From a bacterium (GTDB taxonomy: Bacteria > Orphanbacterota > Orphanbacteria > Orphanbacterales > Orphanbacteraceae), in contig JALGYY010000048.1 of assembly GCA_025782575.1 (NCBI GenBank), forward strand, positions 1 to 64,000: a stretch of DNA of 64,000 bases, in the 5' to 3' direction. The translations under genes and the position numbers were made by a program. Shown here piece after piece: positions 62,001 through 64,000 of this stretch (its first letter is position 1; every line of letters begins with the position of its first letter). The notes beneath the pieces were generated by a model that searched no databases, was not told the origin of the DNA, and saw only the letters and a program-made list of their open reading frames with translations.

Positions 62001-64000
62001 CGGTCGTATCGATCGGCTCATCATTCTTGTCCACCAGAATCAAGTACTGCTGGGCGAAACACCTGGAAAACTCGGAGGTGTTGCCGCCCGTATCGGTCGC
62101 CGTCGCTGTGAGGTACTCATCGCTTTGCAGCTCATGAGCGATCGAGACAAGAAACGTGTCGAGCCCGGCGAAATTCGTGACGATCGTCATCCCGCCCACC
62201 GACGTCCGGCCTTCTCCGTATTTGGTCGAGTCGCACTCATCGCTGACGAAAAATTCAAGAAGGTAGTCTACGAATGGCCGCGAGTTCAGCCTTCCGTAAA
62301 TCTGTGTCACTCCAGCTCCCACCTGGACCGAGTCGATCTCGGGATAATTCTGTCGATCGTTTGCGCCGAGATCGATGTCCGCAGAGTCGTTCGGATTCAC
62401 GACACCGTCTGGGGAGAGGTCGATCCCGAGACCTCTGTTCGCGTAGATAGAATTTTTCCGAAAAACGTTGCCCGTCCCTCCCGAAACTTCGATCCCCGCG
62501 GCACCATTGAAGGCGATCACATTCTCGTAGGCGATATCGATATCGCCGATCCGATTGCCGTCCGAGTTCACGATAAAGATACCGTTCCCGGAGTTTCCGA
62601 GGTCCTTCTCGCCCTCTTCATCCGTTCCGATAATACAGCGCCAGATCTTGTTATCATCCTTCTCGCTCAGCACAATCCCGTTGCCGGAAAACTGCTCGAT
62701 GATGAGTCCCTGGATCTTACTCATTCCCGCGCTCACCACCAGGCCGTGGATTTCTGCTCCTCCGACCAGTGTGTCCTCCCCCGAGAGTCGCACGTAATCA
62801 CTTCCCGGCTGGGACGTCCCGTCGATGAACAGCGGTTGTACAATTTCGGGCAGCGCCTCAAGTACCGCGATCAGGGGAATTCCACTTGCGGCGATATTAA
62901 ATTCGATCGTGTCAGGACCAACGCTGGAGTTTGCCTGTTCGATCGCAGCGCGGAGCGTACACTCTTCCTGGCCGTTCCCGAGGGTCGACCCGGTGTAGCA
63001 CCGCCCGTCCGACGATGTCTGGTCATTGTCGTTCCCGGTAGAGTTCACGACGAAATGGTTCGTGGGCTTGATCGGGCGCAGGAGAACGTTACCTGCGAGA
63101 ATCTCCCCGGCGTTGTTGATGTCGATGCCTGCCGGGATGGTGGTGATCGGGCTCCCGTCAGCGAATGTGTTTCCGGCGACGAGCGAGGTGAGGGCGTACA
63201 CCGTGTCGTCAGCCCACAGAACGCCGCCAGCGGAACCGCGCCCCACGATCCACCCGTCATCGTTTACTGCGAGAGCATCGCTCAGTCCGCCGAGCCAGTC
63301 GTTGTGGAGATTCACAGCCGAGGTGTCTCGCCAAAGCACGGCCTGGTAGTTCGCCGATCCTTCCGGGTTCGCCCGGCCGACGATCCATCCCTCGTTGTTG
63401 ATGTCGTTCGCGAGGGTCCACACTCGGTTGTCCGGGCCGTCCGACAAGCGTGCCGGCGATCCGTTCGTCCAAACGGTAGCCCGCGACCCGATAGCGCTGC
63501 CGGTCGAGCGGCCCACCACCACACCGAGATCGTTGATGGCAACCGCATCGCCGCTTGGATGCCCGTTGAGCGGAACGAGGGTTTCTGCAGGACCATCCCC
63601 CCGCCACCACGCCGGCAAGACTGTATTGTCGAGCGTCCGCGCGACTCCGACGATTACCCCGTCCTCATTGATGTCGGTCGCCCGTGCTGCCCACTGCTCC
63701 ATGTCCCATTCAAAGTTTACCGGTGCGAGATCGCGGAAGACCCCGTCCTCCCAATGGAAGGCGGCCGTCCTCCCGAACTCGGGCTCGTCCCATTGCCCGA
63801 CAATCTCCCGATTCGAATTGATCCCATACGCTTCGATTCCGAGCCCGCTCAAACCGGGAAGCTCTTCGACGCTCCCATCCTGCCAGCGCCAGATCCAAGG
63901 CCCTTGCCGGTGGACTTCCCGTTTGGTGACTAGAACTTCACCGAACTCGTTCAATCGAACCGCCGATACGTTGATGGTTGAGTCCGGAAGAATCCGGTAG
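59008..64000 (-). CDS. giant secreted HAF/beta-helix/HExxH protein with sorting domain, 5'-partial
   Basis: At least 1663 codons, open to the right edge, so the signal peptide is outside the window. In order: HAF-type repeats (LSGLGIEAYGINSNREIVGQ, AINDLGVVVGRS, DINNEGWIVGRA); a CSLREA-like segment (CTLRAAIEQANSS) with a right-handed beta-helix (IFIVNSDGNRIGDI); a middle domain holding TILHEWGHYALSFKDEYKF, an HExxH zinc-protease motif with a nearby acidic ligand; several beta-sandwich domains; and a FlgD-like sorting domain (NPFNAFTTISFTL, LDIYNVQGRRI, ASGVYLYRLEAG). Likely a large surface or released protein with proteolytic activity. The TPR lipoprotein gene follows with a 4-bp overlap. No stop interrupts the visible frame. 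Confidence 0.88.
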   Translation of the reverse strand, partial: YRILPDSTINVSAVRLNEFGEVLVTKREVHRQGPWIWRWQDGSVEELPGLSGLGIEAYGINSNREIVGQWDEPEFGRTAAFHWEDGVFRDLAPVNFEWDMEQWAARATDINEDGVIVGVARTLDNTVLPAWWRGDGPAETLVPLNGHPSGDAVAINDLGVVVGRSTGSAIGSRATVWTNGSPARLSDGPDNRVWTLANDINNEGWIVGRANPEGSANYQAVLWRDTSAVNLHNDWLGGLSDALAVNDDGWIVGRGSAGGVLWADDTVYALTSLVAGNTFADGSPITTIPAGIDINNAGEILAGNVLLRPIKPTNHFVVNSTGNDNDQTSSDGRCYTGSTLGNGQEECTLRAAIEQANSSVGPDTIEFNIAASGIPLIAVLEALPEIVQPLFIDGTSQPGSDYVRLSGEDTLVGGAEIHGLVVSAGMSKIQGLIIEQFSGNGIVLSEKDDNKIWRCIIGTDEEGEKDLGNSGNGIFIVNSDGNRIGDIDIAYENVIAFNGAAGIEVSGGTGNVFRKNSIYANRGLGIDLSPDGVVNPNDSADIDLGANDRQNYPEIDSVQVGAGVTQIYGRLNSRPFVDYLLEFFVSDECDSTKYGEGRTSVGGMTIVTNFAGLDTFLVSIAHELQSDEYLTATATDTGGNTSEFSRCFAQQYLILVDKNDEPIDTTEFIVSRLESQRPDFIEAQEEIVTTDSLGRILVRDLGVEIADSIRIRKLVHIEPAIKRSANPGSMYSITVDNEKFHDSTGAASFDEVKDTLNQRIEIGHTVIAYNVVVSIEWDALLSYIRSLEEVFRRGSNYFYDVADGQIRIDTVMIYDNGDHWDSADIQINTSNSVWPSVSDVDGIHRGPGFFGTPVNMPRKSYGDPDKARNKSYDEDPLDLKKGAQYSTILHEWGHYALSFKDEYKFIGFGGRCDVRDLHDSPYGYMDNDGAHFEPSASELSSEAVYTEDCRNTRQWFSNDKSCAKMFEDTFEKIYSGVLASIVRPGERELPAGRTYLYGPNEEARGGHLVQFDHDVGARVVFPLNPGPPVGRTMSLTVLGLITGNPKANSTVRTVHAGSRTIVQGNTSDAGKIRLLGVRTGDTVLSYGREILTGKRAAHSGEWYSGSMGLPEEESVELELRKVNGHFPAVVSLQLSDNGAVTFSLDPAVLFTAPPTVDHASNAGGESSLEILESEGGYDALVTEDLGSSGSFTVWAVDDSGESFFFIEEYKVSESPEGSGEAAKGSDGAAWFTFDPTNDVEKTAILSSPYPVPRGGLDPLSIQSSKAHALSLVPAGDLSGENTATIRYSESLFESSDGPYGNEFSLQIFRWIPESSEWESVGGVVDTAFHEVVASITKLGVYAVFTTETIPDRDAPQTTIGVLQNPILPAFLEIIVVVDEPLSESPTVVVAGDTIPMEPRGGDGTSVYAGSYVLTDDSEGEIAVIAVATDEALNRSETSYTFESFPVDEKRRTIKSSDGGFQLSVPDGAFRRDGFVLLTRDTGAGEDDESAIIYRLQPEGARLEKPAEVRLAAPHDEQSDPAAALRILRRDPDGSWTALPTAFDDETGTLVAITDRLGAFTIGAGSPGDGIPVLTALAPNVPNPFNAFTTISFTLADREHIKLDIYNVQGRRITRLVDGIFEAGPHEVSWNGTEERGGNLASGVYLYRLEAGSFVETKKMVLLK

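Noticed and set aside
61948-63933. 661-codon plus-strand frame antisense to the giant secreted gene
   Set aside because: Its length follows from codon bias of the real minus-strand gene; the opposite strand has clear HAF, beta-helix and protease domains, while this frame has none.

Overview
The window looks like a piece of chromosome from an uncultured, Gram-negative bacterium of the FCB/Eisenbacteria-Krumholzibacteriota-Latescibacterota type. This placement is inferred from gene content, not from a marker gene. The evidence is moderately high GC, four very large secreted proteins ending in a FlgD-like/type A sorting domain (NPFN...IYD..GR...SGVY..R...), lipoproteins, dockerin-type and CTQG-like secreted proteins, FecR/ECF pairs and Ser/Thr kinases. 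I saw no rRNA, tRNA, CRISPR array, intact insertion sequence or phage module.

Layout. 0-12 kb: partial HNH nuclease, TolB/M28/PDZ peptidase, TPR protein, membrane Ser/Thr kinase behind an FprA-type ferredoxin-NADP reductase, a lipoprotein with a short diheme cytochrome that looks like a collapsed HAO-type multiheme protein, a GDP-L-fucose synthase translationally coupled to a NodZ-like fucosyltransferase, and an MscS channel. 12-23 kb: a large BNR/VPS10-like secreted protein, then a tightly packed seven-gene periplasmic nitrate reductase operon on the minus strand (four-domain cytochrome c, napA, napG, napH, a membrane-anchored unknown, a large second NapH-like protein, napF). It lacks recognisable napB, napC and napD and has a strong promoter with palindromic sites. 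23-36 kb: small membrane proteins, MarR and DinB, DUF4389, a secreted nuclease/phosphatase, an ECF sigma/FecR pair, a spondin lipoprotein, a structured intergenic RNA candidate with a terminator, a Ni/Co transporter, an SRPBCC protein and a 1086-residue FG-GAP/ASPIC secreted protein.

36-52 kb is an accessory-looking and damaged stretch. It holds a broken DUF6090-like gene, a frameshifted secreted protein, a frameshifted mddA (methanethiol methyltransferase), a kinase-TPR gene cut by an in-frame TAG, a beta-helix protein with an in-frame TGA and a frameshift, and an isolated fossil C-terminus. Intact phhB, a monooxygenase, a LysM protein and a methyltransferase are interleaved. 52-64 kb: an SGNH/MBOAT O-acylation pair, an ATP-grasp protein, VOC, a DUF4395-rhodanese fusion, an unusual coiled-coil protein, a TPR lipoprotein, and the 3' part of a giant secreted HAF/beta-helix/HExxH protein running off the right edge.

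Most notable observations: (1) the unusual nap operon and its promoter, including an apparent ATC start codon; (2) a short C-terminal tail, E-x-[ST]-x-W-G-x-[LV]-K-x-x-F-[RK]-stop, on two secreted proteins and one fossil, which may be an undescribed sorting signal distinct from the FlgD-like domain; (3) soluble proteins sharing an MKIP/Pro-rich leader without a signal peptide; (4) several promoters placed so that transcripts would be leaderless; (5) the cluster of gene lesions.
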